Source of the DNA: JBBQXK01 sp038209775
GTDB lineage: Bacteria; Pseudomonadota; Alphaproteobacteria; Rhodobacterales; Rhodobacteraceae
Assembly: GCA_038209775.1 (NCBI GenBank)
Contig: JBBQXK010000006.1
Span: forward strand, 62,001-126,000
Length of the DNA: 64,000 nt
Direction: 5' to 3'
Shown: positions 25,793 to 34,425 of the stretch, piece by piece
Numbering within the stretch: position 1 is the first letter of the stretch
Layout: each line of letters starts with the position of its first letter
Notes under the pieces: model-generated
The model's input: only the letters and a program-made list of their open reading frames with translations
The model's database searches: none
Told to the model about the DNA's origin: nothing
Program-made: the position numbers and the translations under genes

Positions 25793-28345
25793 GTGCAGAA
25801 ACACGATCCCATCACCGATTATGCGGTGATCACGCCGACGGCGCGGATTGCCGCCGTCACCCATGGCTGGCGCGCGAAGTGCCTGCAAAGGCTGGTCCGC
25901 ATGGACCTGCCGGTGCCGCAGACGGTGACGCTGCCGGTGGCCACGGTGCGGGCCATCGCCGCCGGGCAGATGCCCGACACCCGCGCCATCCTGACCCATT
26001 TCGGCGAGGCGCCGCTGGTGTCGGTGCGCCCCAGCCCCGAAAACTCGGATTGGGGCGGCCCTTCGACCGTTCTCAACATCGGGCTGAACGCGGCGCGGCA
26101 TGCGCGGCTGGCGGAAACGCACGGGCAGGCGGCGGCGGACAAGTTGTATCTCAAGTTCGTGCAGGGCTATGCGGTGCATGTGGCGCGGCTGGACCCCGAG
26201 ATGTTCGCGGGCCAGACCCCCAGTGCCGACAGTCTGCGCGAGGCGCTGCGCGCCTACCGTGACGAGATGGACGAGGCGTTCCCCGAGGACCCGGCACAGC
26301 AGTTGTCCGGGGTTCTGCGGTCGATGGCGCGGGCGTGGGAGGGGACTTCGGCACGCCTTTTGCGGCAGGCCAAGGGGGCCCCTGCCGAGGGGGGGCTTGG
26401 GTTGATCGTGCAAGCGATGGCGCAGGGGATCGGGCAGGGGCTGTCAGGGTCGGGGGTGATCCAGTTCGTCGATCCGGTCACGGGCGCGCCGCAGATCACC
26501 GGCCGCTACCTCAGCCAGAGCCAGGGGCGCGATGCGCTGACCCAGACCGAGGCGCTGTACCTGACCCGCGATGTGCGCGGGCCGTCGCTGGAAGAGCTGT
26601 CACCCGACCGCTTTGCCGATCTTCTGCGCTTTGGCAGCGCCTGCCGCCAGCGACTGCGCGAAGAGATGCAGGTCGAGTTCACCATCGATGACGGCAACCT
26701 GGCAGTGATCGACGCGGTCAAGGTGGTGCGGTCATCGCGGGCGTCGCTGAAGATCGCGGTGGCGCTGGCCGAAGAGGGGATCATCACCCGCGACGAGGCG
26801 ATTCTGCGGGTGGAACCGCGCGCGCTGTCGGAATTGTTGCACCCGCAGATCGACCCGCGCAGCCCGCGCGATGTGTTCGGGCGCGGGATGCCGGCCAGTC
26901 CGGGGGCGGCCACCGGCAAGATCGTGTTTTCGTCGCAAGGCGCGCAGGCGTCGGCAGCGCGGGGCGAGCCGTGCATTCTGGTGCGTCGGGAAACCGCGCC
27001 CGAGGATATCCGGGGCATGCATTCGTCGGTCGGTGTGCTGACCGAACGGGGCGGCATGACCAGCCATGCGGCGGTGATCGGGCGCGGTCTGGGGCTGCCC
27101 TGCATCGTCGGCGCGTCCGAGCTGCGCTTTGATGGCAAAGAGCGGAAACTGACCGCCAAGGATGGCCGCGTCTTCCGCGAGGGCGACACGATCACCGTCG
27201 ATGGCACCACGGGTGAAGTGCTGGCGGGGGCCGCCGACATGCTGCCGCCCGCGCTGGACGACACGTTCCGCACATTGCTGGGCTGGGCTGATGCGGTGCG
27301 CGACATTGGTATCCGCGCCAATGCCGACACCCCTGCGGACGCCGCAACCGCCCGCCGGTTCGAGGCGCAGGGGATCGGGTTGTGCCGCACCGAACACATG
27401 TTTTTCGAGGAAGATCGTCTGGTCGCGATGCGCGAGATGATCTTTGCCGATACCGCCAAGGACCGCGCCGGGTCGCTGGCCCGCATCCTGCCGATGCAGC
27501 GTGATGACTTTGTGCAGTTGTTTGAAATCATGGCCGGATTGCCCGTCTGCATCCGCCTGTTCGACCCCCCCCTGCACGAGTTTCTGCCGCAATCGCGTGA
27601 GGGTTTGCGCGAATTGGCCGAGGCGCTGGACCGGCCCCTGTCCGAGGTCACCCGGCGGGCGGAATCGCTGACCGAGTTCAACCCGATGCTGGGGATGCGC
27701 GGGGTTCGGCTGGGTGTCGTGCTGCCCGAGATCTATGACATGCAGGCGCAGGCGATATTCGAGGCGACGGTCGAGGTCGGGCGGCGCGGGGCGATCGTGG
27801 TGCCCGAGGTGATGATCCCCCTTGTCAGCGCGCGGCGCGAGGTCGAGCTGGTCAAGACCCGTATCGACGCGGTTGCGGCAATGGTGCGCACCCAGACGCG
27901 GCGCGATTTTACCTATCGGCTGGGGGTGATGGTCGAAACCCCGCGTGCCGCCCTGCGCGCGGGTGAGATTGCCCAGCACGCGGCGTTCCTGTCGTTCGGG
28001 ACCAATGACCTGACACAGATGACCTATGGCATGAGCCGCGATGACGCGGGCAAGTTCATGAATACTTATGTGCAGCAGGGCGTGTTCCCCGAGGATCCGT
28101 TCCATGTGCTGGACGTGGACGGGGTGGGCGAGTTGCTGTTGATGGGGGCCGAGCGGGGGCGGGCGACGCGGGCCGATCTGACGTTGTCGATCTGCGGCGA
28201 GCATGGCGGGAACCCCGAATCGATAGCCTTCTGCCGCAAGGCGGGGTTCGATTATGTGTCCTGCTCACCTTACCGTGTTCCCCTGGCGCGGCTTGCGGCG
28301 GCGCATATTGCGCTGTTGGACAAGAAGCCGGATAATCGTTCCTGA
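25793..28345 (+). CDS. PPDK-like PEP-utilising enzyme with degenerate ATP-grasp domain
   Basis: An 850-residue relative of pyruvate phosphate dikinase. The phosphohistidine domain is intact (LTERGGMTSHAAVIGRG, His425), as is the PEP/pyruvate TIM barrel, with its catalytic cysteine in SICGEHGGNP near residue 805. The N-terminal nucleotide domain is divergent: the GGKG-type lysine motif is missing, and where PPDK has EFTI...LQTR this reads EFTIDDGNLAVIDAVK. True PPDK is about 880 residues. It may catalyse only part of the reaction or use another phosphoryl source. It starts with GTG at 25793. Classified as a putative PEP-binding paralog. Confidence 0.8.
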   Translation: MQKHDPITDYAVITPTARIAAVTHGWRAKCLQRLVRMDLPVPQTVTLPVATVRAIAAGQMPDTRAILTHFGEAPLVSVRPSPENSDWGGPSTVLNIGLNAARHARLAETHGQAAADKLYLKFVQGYAVHVARLDPEMFAGQTPSADSLREALRAYRDEMDEAFPEDPAQQLSGVLRSMARAWEGTSARLLRQAKGAPAEGGLGLIVQAMAQGIGQGLSGSGVIQFVDPVTGAPQITGRYLSQSQGRDALTQTEALYLTRDVRGPSLEELSPDRFADLLRFGSACRQRLREEMQVEFTIDDGNLAVIDAVKVVRSSRASLKIAVALAEEGIITRDEAILRVEPRALSELLHPQIDPRSPRDVFGRGMPASPGAATGKIVFSSQGAQASAARGEPCILVRRETAPEDIRGMHSSVGVLTERGGMTSHAAVIGRGLGLPCIVGASELRFDGKERKLTAKDGRVFREGDTITVDGTTGEVLAGAADMLPPALDDTFRTLLGWADAVRDIGIRANADTPADAATARRFEAQGIGLCRTEHMFFEEDRLVAMREMIFADTAKDRAGSLARILPMQRDDFVQLFEIMAGLPVCIRLFDPPLHEFLPQSREGLRELAEALDRPLSEVTRRAESLTEFNPMLGMRGVRLGVVLPEIYDMQAQAIFEATVEVGRRGAIVVPEVMIPLVSARREVELVKTRIDAVAAMVRTQTRRDFTYRLGVMVETPRAALRAGEIAQHAAFLSFGTNDLTQMTYGMSRDDAGKFMNTYVQQGVFPEDPFHVLDVDGVGELLLMGAERGRATRADLTLSICGEHGGNPESIAFCRKAGFDYVSCSPYRVPLARLAAAHIALLDKKPDNRS

Positions 28346-28346
28346 A

Positions 28347-28368
28347 CAATCGGTTGGAGCGATTGTTT
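28347..28368 (+). terminator. Weak terminator after the PPDK-like gene
   Basis: CAATCG (28347-28352) and CGATTG (28360-28365) form a six-base stem followed by TTTC, two bases after the stop codon. The U-tract is short. The following 165 bases before the SleB-type gene contain no gene; a promoter is presumably there, but no clear -35/-10 pair was found. Confidence 0.4.
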
Positions 28369-28534
28369 CAGAAACAGCATTAATCCTATAGGCGGGTTTC
28401 TGCCGAAATGCCCGGTTCGGGCACGCCTGCGTTTACAGGTTCCCTTTCGATCATTAACCAAGGCCGCTGTTGCCTTTGCGGGTGGATCTTCATCCAGACC
28501 GCCACGTCAAGGGCCTTGGGGTGGAGCGGCCACG

Positions 28535-29215
28535 ATGCAGACCTTGCGTTGCGTAGCCTGTGCGATTGTCACCAGTATTTCCCTTGTCTTTCCGGCGATT
28601 GCCGACACCACGCGTAGCACATCGAACGACCCCCGGGCGGCGACGCAGGCGGTGGCGGCGCTGCTGGGGGCGGACACGAACGCGATGGCGGCACTGCCGG
28701 ATCAGACCCTTGCCCCGCGCAAACCTGTGGTGGCGCAGAAGGCCAAGGCGCCGGCGTTCCGCCCCGATGCGGCCTGGCTTGCGACCCAGCCGGTGGCCAA
28801 GGGCGGCGCGGACTGGGCCTGTCTGACCAAGGCCATCTATTTCGAGGCCCGGGGCGAGACGCTGGCGGGCCAGTTCGCGGTGGCCGAGGTGATCGTGAAC
28901 CGCGCGGTCAGCGGGCTGTATCCGCGCAGCGTCTGCGGTGTGGTCGGGCAGCGGGGCGGCGGCGGGTGCCAGTTCAGCTATGTCTGTGACGGGCGGGCCG
29001 ACACGATGCGCGACGGTGAGGCCACGCGGATCGCGGGCAAGATCGCGGCGGCGATGCTGGGCGGCGCGCCGCGCACCCTGACCAACGGGGCCACGCATTT
29101 CCACACCCGCGCCGTGCGCCCGGGTTGGGCGCACCGGTTCCCGCGCACCGCCGTCATCGGCGCCCATCTGTTCTATCGCCAGCCCGGGGCGCGGCCGACG
29201 GTCGCGGTCAACTGA
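28535..29215 (+). CDS. SleB-type cell wall hydrolase
   Basis: A 226-residue exported protein with a signal peptide to about residue 23 and a flexible Ala/Pro segment to about 90. A hydrolase_2 (SleB) domain follows: ADWACLTKAIYFEARGE carries the catalytic glutamate near residue 107, then FAVAEVIVNRAVSG and CQFSYVCDG. The family cleaves peptidoglycan as a lytic transglycosylase. In a non-sporulating proteobacterium its job is cell-wall turnover, not germination. It is a single gene. Confidence 0.9.
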   Translation: MQTLRCVACAIVTSISLVFPAIADTTRSTSNDPRAATQAVAALLGADTNAMAALPDQTLAPRKPVVAQKAKAPAFRPDAAWLATQPVAKGGADWACLTKAIYFEARGETLAGQFAVAEVIVNRAVSGLYPRSVCGVVGQRGGGGCQFSYVCDGRADTMRDGEATRIAGKIAAAMLGGAPRTLTNGATHFHTRAVRPGWAHRFPRTAVIGAHLFYRQPGARPTVAVN

Positions 29216-29311
29216 GCCTGTCGCGGCAACAGGCTTGACCGCCGCACCCGGCACAGGCAGGGCTGGCACCGCGTGCAAGGATGCGCGCATCCACATCCCG
29301 GACAGCGCCCG

Positions 29312-30202
29312 ATGACCGATGACACCAGCCTTGCCTTTGCCCACCCCGAGGCGCGCGCCGCAGCCCTTGCGGGGGACCGGCCGCTTGACCGGATTTCGCT
29401 GCGCGATCATGTGGTTCAGGCGGATATCGGGGCCTTTCAGCAGGAACGGGGACAGCGGCAGAGGCTGCGCTTCAACGTGGTGGTCGAGGTGGGGGCGGCG
29501 GGGCCGCTGAACGACGACGTCGACCGCATCCTGTCCTATGACCGCATCACCGAGGCGATTGCGGCGGAACTGGCGGCAGAGCGGCTGAACCTGTTGGAAA
29601 CGCTGGCCGAAGGGGTGGCCGCGCGAATTCTGGCAGCACCGCAGGCGGTGCGGGTGTTCCTGCGGATCGAAAAGCTGGACATCGGTGCCTATGCGCTGGG
29701 TGTTGAAATCGTGCGCTCACGCGCGGGGGGGCCCGCGCCGCGCGGCGGCGACGGGTTGCACCCGCTGGTGGTGTTTCTGGACAACGCCACCATCGGTGCC
29801 CCCGACCTTGGCGCAAGACTGACCGGCTGGCAGGCGGAAGGTCCGGTAATCCTGACGGTCGGCCCCCCGGACGTGGCCCACCCGGCCACTGGCCACGCCC
29901 CGACGCAACGGCGGATCGATCTGTTGGCGATCGAGCAGAACGCCTGGGTTCTGGCCGCCCGCGACCCCCGTTGCGTGGTGGTGGAAACCCGGACCGAGAT
30001 TGACTGGGCGATGCGACAGGGCCGGATGGTGGTCTGGGCCCCGTCGAAACTGGTGCTGGATGCGGTGGACGGGCCGTCGTCCCACGGCGCGGTCACGCTG
30101 GCCTTGTGGATGGCCGGGGTGGTGGGCGCGCGGGCGCTGATCGTTCACGGCGCTGTAACGGTTCCCGCCGACCCTTGCGTGCCGGTGATCCGCGCCCCCT
30201 GA
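29312..30202 (+). CDS. folB: Dihydroneopterin aldolase with C-terminal extension
   Basis: A 296-residue protein. Residues 24-135 are the FolB domain, cleaving dihydroneopterin to 6-hydroxymethyl-dihydropterin: LDRISLRDHVVQADIGAFQQER, SYDRITEAI, LNLLETLAEGVAARIL, and a closing VFLRIEKLDIG. Standard FolB is around 120 residues. The extra 150 residues (from about GLHPLVVFLDNATIG) form a separate domain, predicted alpha/beta, that I do not recognise. folP follows 142 bases later, so it is part of a folate cluster. Confidence 0.9.
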   Translation: MTDDTSLAFAHPEARAAALAGDRPLDRISLRDHVVQADIGAFQQERGQRQRLRFNVVVEVGAAGPLNDDVDRILSYDRITEAIAAELAAERLNLLETLAEGVAARILAAPQAVRVFLRIEKLDIGAYALGVEIVRSRAGGPAPRGGDGLHPLVVFLDNATIGAPDLGARLTGWQAEGPVILTVGPPDVAHPATGHAPTQRRIDLLAIEQNAWVLAARDPRCVVVETRTEIDWAMRQGRMVVWAPSKLVLDAVDGPSSHGAVTLALWMAGVVGARALIVHGAVTVPADPCVPVIRAP

Positions 30203-30263
30203 CCGGGCCCTTGCCAAGCGCCCACCCTTGCGCCACACCGCGTGGCGAAAACCGGCGTCTTGT

Positions 30264-30296
30264 GGTTTCTTCTTTGCCCCAAATACTCCCGCCGGA
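30264..30296 (-). repeat. GATATTT-type core repeat, copy C (reverse, core only)
   Basis: On the minus strand this reads GGGAGTATTTGGGGCAAAGA followed by AGAAA, matching the shared core with few changes. A short GCCGG/AGGC remnant flanks it, but the long G/C hairpin is missing. It lies between folB and folP. Confidence 0.65.
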
Positions 30297-30344
30297 GGCT
30301 CCTGCCGATGAAACAGGGGCCGCGCGCGCAAGTACGGGACCGCC

Positions 30345-31346
30345 ATGATCTACCCCCGACCCATCGTCATGCAGGACACAGCCCGCCCCAAGGCGGCCTA
30401 TCCGCTGGCTGGTGGCTGGTGCTGGTTCGACCGGGCCGAGCTTCTGGAACGCGGCCAGCCGTCGCGCACGGTGCCCGCGCGCGATCTGCCGGCCGAAGTG
30501 CTGGACCGGCTGTGCGCGCCCCGCGCGGCCTTTGCGGGGATGGAACTGGACCGGGCCCGGATCATGGGCATCCTCAACGTCACCCCTGACAGTTTCTCGG
30601 ACGGGGGGCGGTATCTGGACCATGCGGCGGCGCTGGCGCAGGGGCGGGCGCTGGTGGCGGAGGGCGCCGATGTGCTGGACATCGGCGGCGAAAGCACGCG
30701 GCCCGGGGCAGTTACGGTGCCCGACGACGACGAAATAGCACGCACCTCACCGGTGATCGCGGCATTGCGGGCGGCGGGGATGACCACGCCGATTTCGGTC
30801 GACACGCGCAAGGCGGTCGTGGCCCGGGCGGCGCTGGCGGCGGGGGCGGATGCGGTGAACGACGTGTCGGCGCTGGGGTACGATGCCGGGCTGGCGGGGG
30901 TGGTGGCGGGGGCGGGTTGTCCTGTGATCCTGATGCACGCGCAGGGCGCGCCTGCGACGATGCAGGACGATCCCCGGTACGGCGATGTGCTGTTGGATGT
31001 CTACGACGCGCTGGCGGCCCGGGTGGCGGCGGCAGAGACGGCAGGGATACCCCGCGACCGGATCATGATTGACCCCGGCATCGGGTTCGGCAAGACGGTG
31101 GCGCATAATCTGGCGCTGGTGCGGGGTCTGTCGCTGTTGCACGGGCTGGGGTTGCCGATGCTGCTGGGGGCGTCGCGCAAGCGGTTCATCGGCACTATCG
31201 GCGGTGACGCCGATGCTAGGATGCCCGGGTCGGTCGCGGTAGCGCTGGCGGGTGTGGCGCAGGGGGTGCAGATGGTGCGGGTGCATGACGTCGGGCCGAC
31301 AAGGCAGGCCCTGTCCCTGTGGCAAGCGGTATGGAGCGTGCGATGA
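30345..31346 (+). CDS. folP: Dihydropteroate synthase
   Basis: A 333-residue TIM-barrel enzyme joining 6-hydroxymethyl-dihydropterin pyrophosphate to p-aminobenzoate. Signature motifs are MGILNVTPDSFSDGG near residue 74, LDIGGESTRPGA near 112, NDVSALGYD near 170 and DPGIGFGKT near 242. The first 60 residues (AYPLAGGWCWFDRAEL...) are an extension beyond the barrel, as in Rhodobacterales homologues. Its TGA overlaps the ATG of glmM, so the two are coupled. Confidence 0.95.
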   Translation: MIYPRPIVMQDTARPKAAYPLAGGWCWFDRAELLERGQPSRTVPARDLPAEVLDRLCAPRAAFAGMELDRARIMGILNVTPDSFSDGGRYLDHAAALAQGRALVAEGADVLDIGGESTRPGAVTVPDDDEIARTSPVIAALRAAGMTTPISVDTRKAVVARAALAAGADAVNDVSALGYDAGLAGVVAGAGCPVILMHAQGAPATMQDDPRYGDVLLDVYDALAARVAAAETAGIPRDRIMIDPGIGFGKTVAHNLALVRGLSLLHGLGLPMLLGASRKRFIGTIGGDADARMPGSVAVALAGVAQGVQMVRVHDVGPTRQALSLWQAVWSVR

Positions 31347-32692
31347 CGCAGAAGCTGTTCGGAACCGATGGCGTGCGGGGCAGGGCCAACGCCTGGCCGA
31401 TGACCGCCGAAATGGCGTTGCGGCTGGGGGCGGCGGCGGGCCGGTATTTCCGGCGCAGCGCTGCGGCGGGCGCGCACCGCGTGGTGATCGGCAAGGACAC
31501 CCGCCTGTCGGGTTACATGCTGGAAAACGCGATGACGGCGGGGCTGACCTCGACGGGCATGAACGTGCTTTTGCTGGGCCCGGTGCCGACGCCGGCGGTG
31601 GGGTTCCTGACGCGGTCGATGCGGGCGGACTTGGGTGTGATGATCTCGGCCAGTCACAACCCGTCGCAGGACAATGGCATCAAGTTCTTTGGTCCCGACG
31701 GGTTCAAGCTGTCTGATGAGGCCGAGGCCGAGATCGAGGCGCTGGTCGCGTCCGACGTGACGCCCGCCGACCCCGACGACATCGGCCGGGCGCGGCGGAT
31801 CGAGGATGGGCGCGGGCGGTATCAGGAGTTTGCCAAGACGACCTTTCCGTCCGGTCTGCGGCTGGACGGGATCAAGGTGGTGATCGACTGCGCCAACGGT
31901 GCCGCCTACAAGGCCGCGCCCGAGGTACTTTGGGAATTAGGCGCCGATGTGATCGCGGTGGGCGTGTCGCCGAACGGGCGCAACATCAACGACCGCTGCG
32001 GGTCGACCCATCCGATGACGGCGGCCGAGGCGGTGGTGGCGCATGGCGCGCATGTGGGCATCTGTCTGGACGGTGATGCCGACCGGGTGATGATCCTGGA
32101 TGAGGCGGGGGCGGTGGCCGACGGTGACCAGTTGATGGCGCTCTTGGCCGCACGCTGGGCTGTCGAGGGGCGGCTGCGGGGTGGGGCTCTGGTGGCCACG
32201 GTGATGTCGAACCTGGGGCTGGAGCGGTTTCTGGGGGGGCAAGGGTTGCGGCTGGAACGGACGGCGGTCGGTGACCGCTACGTGGTCGAGCGAATGCGCG
32301 AGGGCGGGTTCAATCTGGGGGGCGAGCAATCGGGGCATGTGGTGATGACCGACTATGCCACGACCGGCGACGGGCTGATCGCGGGGTTGCAGTTTCTGGC
32401 CGAGATGGCGCGCACCGGCAGCAGGGCAAGCGACCTTTCGCACCAGTTCGCGCCAGTGCCGCAGATGCTGAAGAACGTCCGCTTTGCCAGTGGTGCGCGG
32501 CCGCTTGACGCAGCCCCGGTGCAGGCCGCGATTGCGGCGGGCGAGGCGCGGTTGGGCAACACGGGGCGGCTGTTGATCCGCAAGTCGGGCACCGAGCCCC
32601 TGATCCGCGTGATGGCGGAATGCGAGGACGCGGGTCTGATGGCCGAAGTGGTGGACAGCATTGTGGAGGCGGTGGCGGCGGCGGCGGCCTGA
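31343..32692 (+). CDS. glmM: Phosphoglucosamine mutase
   Basis: A 449-residue enzyme interconverting glucosamine-6-phosphate and glucosamine-1-phosphate for cell-wall and LPS precursors. The phosphoserine loop is MISASHNPSQDNGIKFF near residue 100, the metal loop is CLDGDADRVM near 243, and RKSGTEPLIRVMAE near 420 binds the substrate phosphate. The ATG overlaps folP's stop. The folP-glmM pairing is common across bacteria. A double-hairpin repeat lies 16 bases after the stop. Confidence 0.96.
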   Translation: MTQKLFGTDGVRGRANAWPMTAEMALRLGAAAGRYFRRSAAAGAHRVVIGKDTRLSGYMLENAMTAGLTSTGMNVLLLGPVPTPAVGFLTRSMRADLGVMISASHNPSQDNGIKFFGPDGFKLSDEAEAEIEALVASDVTPADPDDIGRARRIEDGRGRYQEFAKTTFPSGLRLDGIKVVIDCANGAAYKAAPEVLWELGADVIAVGVSPNGRNINDRCGSTHPMTAAEAVVAHGAHVGICLDGDADRVMILDEAGAVADGDQLMALLAARWAVEGRLRGGALVATVMSNLGLERFLGGQGLRLERTAVGDRYVVERMREGGFNLGGEQSGHVVMTDYATTGDGLIAGLQFLAEMARTGSRASDLSHQFAPVPQMLKNVRFASGARPLDAAPVQAAIAAGEARLGNTGRLLIRKSGTEPLIRVMAECEDAGLMAEVVDSIVEAVAAAAA

Positions 32693-32708
32693 GCGAACGG
32701 GCCGCAAG

Positions 32709-32753
32709 CCGATTTCTTCAAAGAAATCGGACCGGAATTTTCGAAAATTCCGG
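32709..32753 (+). repeat. Double-hairpin intergenic repeat, copy 2
   Basis: The first stem (32709-32718 / 32721-32730) is identical to copies 1 and 3. The second stem (32732-32741 / 32744-32753) reads CCGGAATTTT / AAAATTCCGG, so the G-C pair of the other copies is replaced by an A-T pair on both sides. This compensatory change indicates that the paired form is maintained. It lies between glmM and the convergent thiE-like gene. Confidence 0.87.
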
Positions 32754-32768
32754 CTTTCATGGCCGCGA

Positions 32769-33395
32769 TCAGGCTGGCCCGAGGGGGGCCAGAAGGTGGC
32801 GCAGCGCGGCCAGCGGATCGTCCGCGCCCCAGATTTCCTCACCCACCGCAAAGAAGTCGGTGACGGGCCCAAGGCGTGCCACCAGATCGGCGGTCAGCGC
32901 GCCCTCGGCCACCACCGGCACCTCGATCATCTCGGACCACCAGTCGAAAAGGTCGGCCTCGGCCCGGCTGCCGTCGCCAAGGGTGTTTTCGCCGACCGGG
33001 CCGAAGCTTACATAATCCGCGCCCGCTTCGGCGGCGGCGATCCCTTCGTGCCGGGTGATGCCGCAGGCGGCGCCGATGATCGCATCCTTGCCCAGTTCCA
33101 TGCGCAGTTTGCGGATATTGCGCGCGCCGTCGGTCAGATGCACGCCGTCAAGGCCAAGGCGCGGCACCAGAAGGGCGTGCGTCTCGATCACCAGGGCCAC
33201 ATCGCGGGCATGGGCGACCTCGCGCAGCGCATCCGCTGACCGCGCGATGGCATCGGTGTCGCGCCCGGCAAGGGCAAGGCGCAGGCAGGCGACCTCAATC
33301 CCGTCCAGCACCCGCGCCAGCACGGCAGGAAAGGTTTCGGCGTCAAACACCGGGGGGGTGACGAGATACAGCTGCGGGCGGTCGGCGTCGGGCAT
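32769..33395 (-). CDS. thiE: Thiamine phosphate synthase family protein
   Basis: A 208-residue TIM barrel resembling ThiE, which joins HMP pyrophosphate to thiazole phosphate. Recognisable blocks are QLYLVTPP at the start, LDGVHLTDGARNIRKLR near residue 85, IIGAACGITRHEGIAAAEAGADYVSFGPV near 108 and VVAEGALTADLVARL near 158. The loop usually written HLGQ-D is HLTD here, and the DxxxR lysine/arginine block is altered, so this is the divergent ThiE-like group common in Rhodobacterales. Activity is less certain than the fold. Confidence 0.82.
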   Translation of the reverse strand: MPDADRPQLYLVTPPVFDAETFPAVLARVLDGIEVACLRLALAGRDTDAIARSADALREVAHARDVALVIETHALLVPRLGLDGVHLTDGARNIRKLRMELGKDAIIGAACGITRHEGIAAAEAGADYVSFGPVGENTLGDGSRAEADLFDWWSEMIEVPVVAEGALTADLVARLGPVTDFFAVGEEIWGADDPLAALRHLLAPLGPA

Positions 33396-33542
33396 GGTGC
33401 GGGTGATCCTGTGTGGTTGCCGCGTCCTAGCGCAGATCGCGGGGCTTGGCTACTTGGGGGTGCCGTGTTTGCCGCGTTACCCTGACTTGCCCGCCCGTCA
33501 GCGCTGTCGTATCAGGCCCGCACCTTGCCCCGAAAGCCCCGC

Positions 33543-34289
33543 ATGCCCGACCCGATCCCCCCGGTTTTCATCCTTGTGCGCCCGCAGATGGGCGAGAACA
33601 TCGGTGCCGCTGCGCGCGCCATGCTGAACTTCGGGCTGGACCGGATGCGTCTGGTGGCGCCGCGCGATGGTTGGCCGAACCCCAAGGCCGCCGCGATGGC
33701 CAGCGGGGCGGGGCGGGTACTGGACGCGGCGGGGCTGTTTGCCGATGTGCCGGGGGCGATTGCCGATTGCGATTATGTCTTTGCCACCACGGCGCGCGGG
33801 CGGGAACTGGTCAAGCCGGTGATGACCGCCGAACACGCCATGGCGCATGCCCGCATGCTGGCCGCCCAAGGGGCAAAGGTGGGCGTCCTGTTCGGGCCCG
33901 AGCGGACGGGGCTGGAGAATGACGAGATCATCCCGGCCAATGCCATCGTGACGGTGCCGGTGAACCCCGATTTCCCGTCGCTGAACCTTGGGCAGTGCGT
34001 GCTGTTGATGGGGTATGAGTGGCGCAGGCAGGCCGGGGGGGACGTGGCCGAACGGCTGGAGATGGCGGGGGGCGATATGGCCAACCGCGAAGAGGTGGCG
34101 CGTCTGGCCGATCATTTCGAGGAACGGCTGGGCGATGCCGGTTTCTTTTATCCGCCCGCGAAAGCCCCCCACATGAAGGGCAACCTGCGCAACATGTGGG
34201 CAAGGCTGGGCCTGACGCGGGCCGAGGTGCAGACGTTTCACGGGATGCTGCGGCAGATCGCTTGGAAGCTGAAGCAGCAGGACAAGTGA
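33543..34289 (+). CDS. trmJ: tRNA (cytidine/uridine-2'-O-)-methyltransferase TrmJ
   Basis: A 248-residue SPOUT methyltransferase. PVFILVRPQMGENIGAAARAMLNFG at the N-terminus, FGPERTGLENDEI near residue 120 and NPDFPSLNLGQCVLLMGYEW near 145 are the three SPOUT motifs that build the knotted SAM site. The C-terminal 75 residues (RLGDAGFF...RNMWARLGLTRAEVQTFHGML) match TrmJ, which methylates position 32 of tRNAs. The ATG at 33543 was preferred to an upstream TTG. Confidence 0.93.
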   Translation: MPDPIPPVFILVRPQMGENIGAAARAMLNFGLDRMRLVAPRDGWPNPKAAAMASGAGRVLDAAGLFADVPGAIADCDYVFATTARGRELVKPVMTAEHAMAHARMLAAQGAKVGVLFGPERTGLENDEIIPANAIVTVPVNPDFPSLNLGQCVLLMGYEWRRQAGGDVAERLEMAGGDMANREEVARLADHFEERLGDAGFFYPPAKAPHMKGNLRNMWARLGLTRAEVQTFHGMLRQIAWKLKQQDK

Positions 34290-34300
34290 CGATGTCGCAA

Positions 34301-34408
34301 GGGGGGCTGCCGCCCCCCGGCTGACGCCTCCCCCCGCGAGTACTTGGACAAAGAAGATGCCCGAATTTGAATCAAACTTTCGTTTCTTCTTTGTCCAAAT
34401 ACTCACAG
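34301..34408. repeat. G/C hairpin with two opposed core repeats, copy D
   Basis: A GGGGGGCTGCCGCCCCCC palindrome (34301-34318) is followed by a forward core, CGAGTACTTGGACAAAGAAG (34337-34356), then a reverse core, CTTCTTTGTCCAAATACTC (34386-34404). The two cores can pair as a long imperfect stem around a 29-base loop. It separates the convergent trmJ and TetR-type genes, consistent with a bidirectional terminator. Confidence 0.8.
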
Positions 34409-34425
34409 CGGCGGCCCCGCGATGA

